Shown here: positions 63,793-64,000 of the stretch, piece after piece
Numbering within the stretch: position 1 is the stretch's first letter
Layout of the letters: each line of letters begins with the position of its first letter
NCBI GenBank assembly: GCA_963746175.1
Contig: CAVVAH010000004.1
Span: forward strand, 62,001 to 126,000
DNA: 64,000 nucleotides
Direction of reading: 5' to 3'
Source: CAVVAH01 sp963746175
Lineage (GTDB): Bacteria; Actinomycetota; Actinomycetes; JACCUZ01
The notes under the pieces: model-generated
Seen by the model: only the letters and a program-made list of their open reading frames with translations
What the model was told of the DNA's origin: nothing
Database searches by the model: none
Made by a program: the position numbers and the translations under genes

Positions 63793-64000
63793 CGTCGGTC
63801 GTCACCCTGTCCGCGTCCGGCACCGGTCAGAGCAGCAAGGACGCGGACGCTGCTGGGTGCCGACCGACGGCGGGAGGCAGCCGCGACCCGCCGTCCTGTC
63901 CTAGCCGCTCGTGACCGCAGGGAGGACGGCGAGCCAGCGGCTGAAGGCCGAGGACTGACTGCCGACCAAGCAGTCAGAGGTCCCGGTCGAGCCGGCGGGA
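63793..64000. other. Right-edge intergenic region, possible C-terminal gene fragment
   Basis: GTCCGCGTC (63809-63817) pairs with GACGCGGAC (63840-63848), a plausible terminator for the sigma operon. The 16-base repeat lies at 63885-63900. On the minus strand, a frame open from 64000 to a TAG at 63902 encodes about 32 residues ending WLAVLPAVTSG, with high third-position G+C, and could be the end of a gene beyond the edge. TGACTGC/GCAGTCA (63957-63977) is a second dyad, which argues against coding. Confidence 0.35.

Noticed and set aside
63902..64000. C-terminal fragment of a minus-strand gene at the right edge
   Set aside because: Only about 32 codons are visible and a hairpin overlaps it; not enough to call a gene.

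Overview
The window is about 73% G+C and reads as chromosomal DNA of an actinomycete. The evidence is a WhiB1-type regulator, a SigF-family sigma factor with an RsbW-like partner, actinobacterial SecA with an Rv3235-family neighbour, the 180-kDa NAD-glutamate dehydrogenase, a 13E12-type HNH gene, and many start codons sitting 6-8 bases after a TANNNT hexamer (leaderless mRNAs). An order such as Propionibacteriales (Nocardioidaceae) would fit, but genus cannot be read from the sequence. I see no rRNA, tRNA, CRISPR array, insertion sequence or prophage.

Layout. 1-6.8 kb (minus): a Tad/Flp pilus operon (ATPase, TadB, TadC, small Flp-like pilin, two TadE-like and one TadG-like pseudopilins) followed by a Tat-exported DUF1800/DUF1501 pair. 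6.9-10.7 kb (minus): a membrane sulfatase-superfamily enzyme, a NoeA-like methyltransferase and a 72-residue membrane protein, probably one surface-modification operon. 10.9-18 kb (plus): an FHA/FtsK triple-ATPase of the EssC/EccC kind, a TrmH-type RNA methyltransferase, a GNAT enzyme, and the RsbW-like/SigF pair. 18-20 kb: a small membrane protein diverging from a lipid-kinase-like gene, then whiB1 behind a dyad-rich upstream region. 20-25 kb: a PdtaS-like sensor kinase diverging from bioA-DUF2785-bioF. 25-34.4 kb: NAD-glutamate dehydrogenase, tryptophan 2,3-dioxygenase, DUF402 and VOC proteins, a broken GNAT gene, and proline/glutamate catabolic pruA carrying a frameshift. 34.4-36.8 kb: a small accessory patch with a frameshifted 13E12/HNH gene under an SOS box and a DHFR-like reductase. 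36.8-45.6 kb: DUF6912, patatin, WS/DGAT acyltransferase, a cupredoxin-like lipoprotein with a multispan partner (frameshifted), GNAT, PLDc_N, HAD, APH-like kinase and acyl-CoA dehydrogenase. 45.6-53.4 kb: a TadZ/CpaE-like ATPase and a CpaB-like SAF protein (the missing pieces of the Tad system), an excisionase-type HTH protein, a LysM protein, an Rv3235-family protein, MmcQ/YjbR and secA. 53.6-64 kb: tandem GNAT domains, a YcaQ-like winged-helix protein, an M14-type peptidase, an MMPL transporter, a NarL-type two-component system with a DUF4097 protein, and a SigE-family ECF sigma factor with a membrane partner.

Themes. Pilus genes are split into two loci 40 kb apart. Amino-acid catabolism is clustered: tryptophan dioxygenase, glutamate dehydrogenase and pruA. 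Five single-base frame breaks fall in four genes between 32.1 and 41 kb; the coding sequence on both sides is intact, which suggests either very recent inactivation or assembly error. Long, nearly perfect palindromes lie in three convergent gaps (20.0, 50.2 and 57.3 kb) and look like bidirectional terminators or a small intergenic repeat family.
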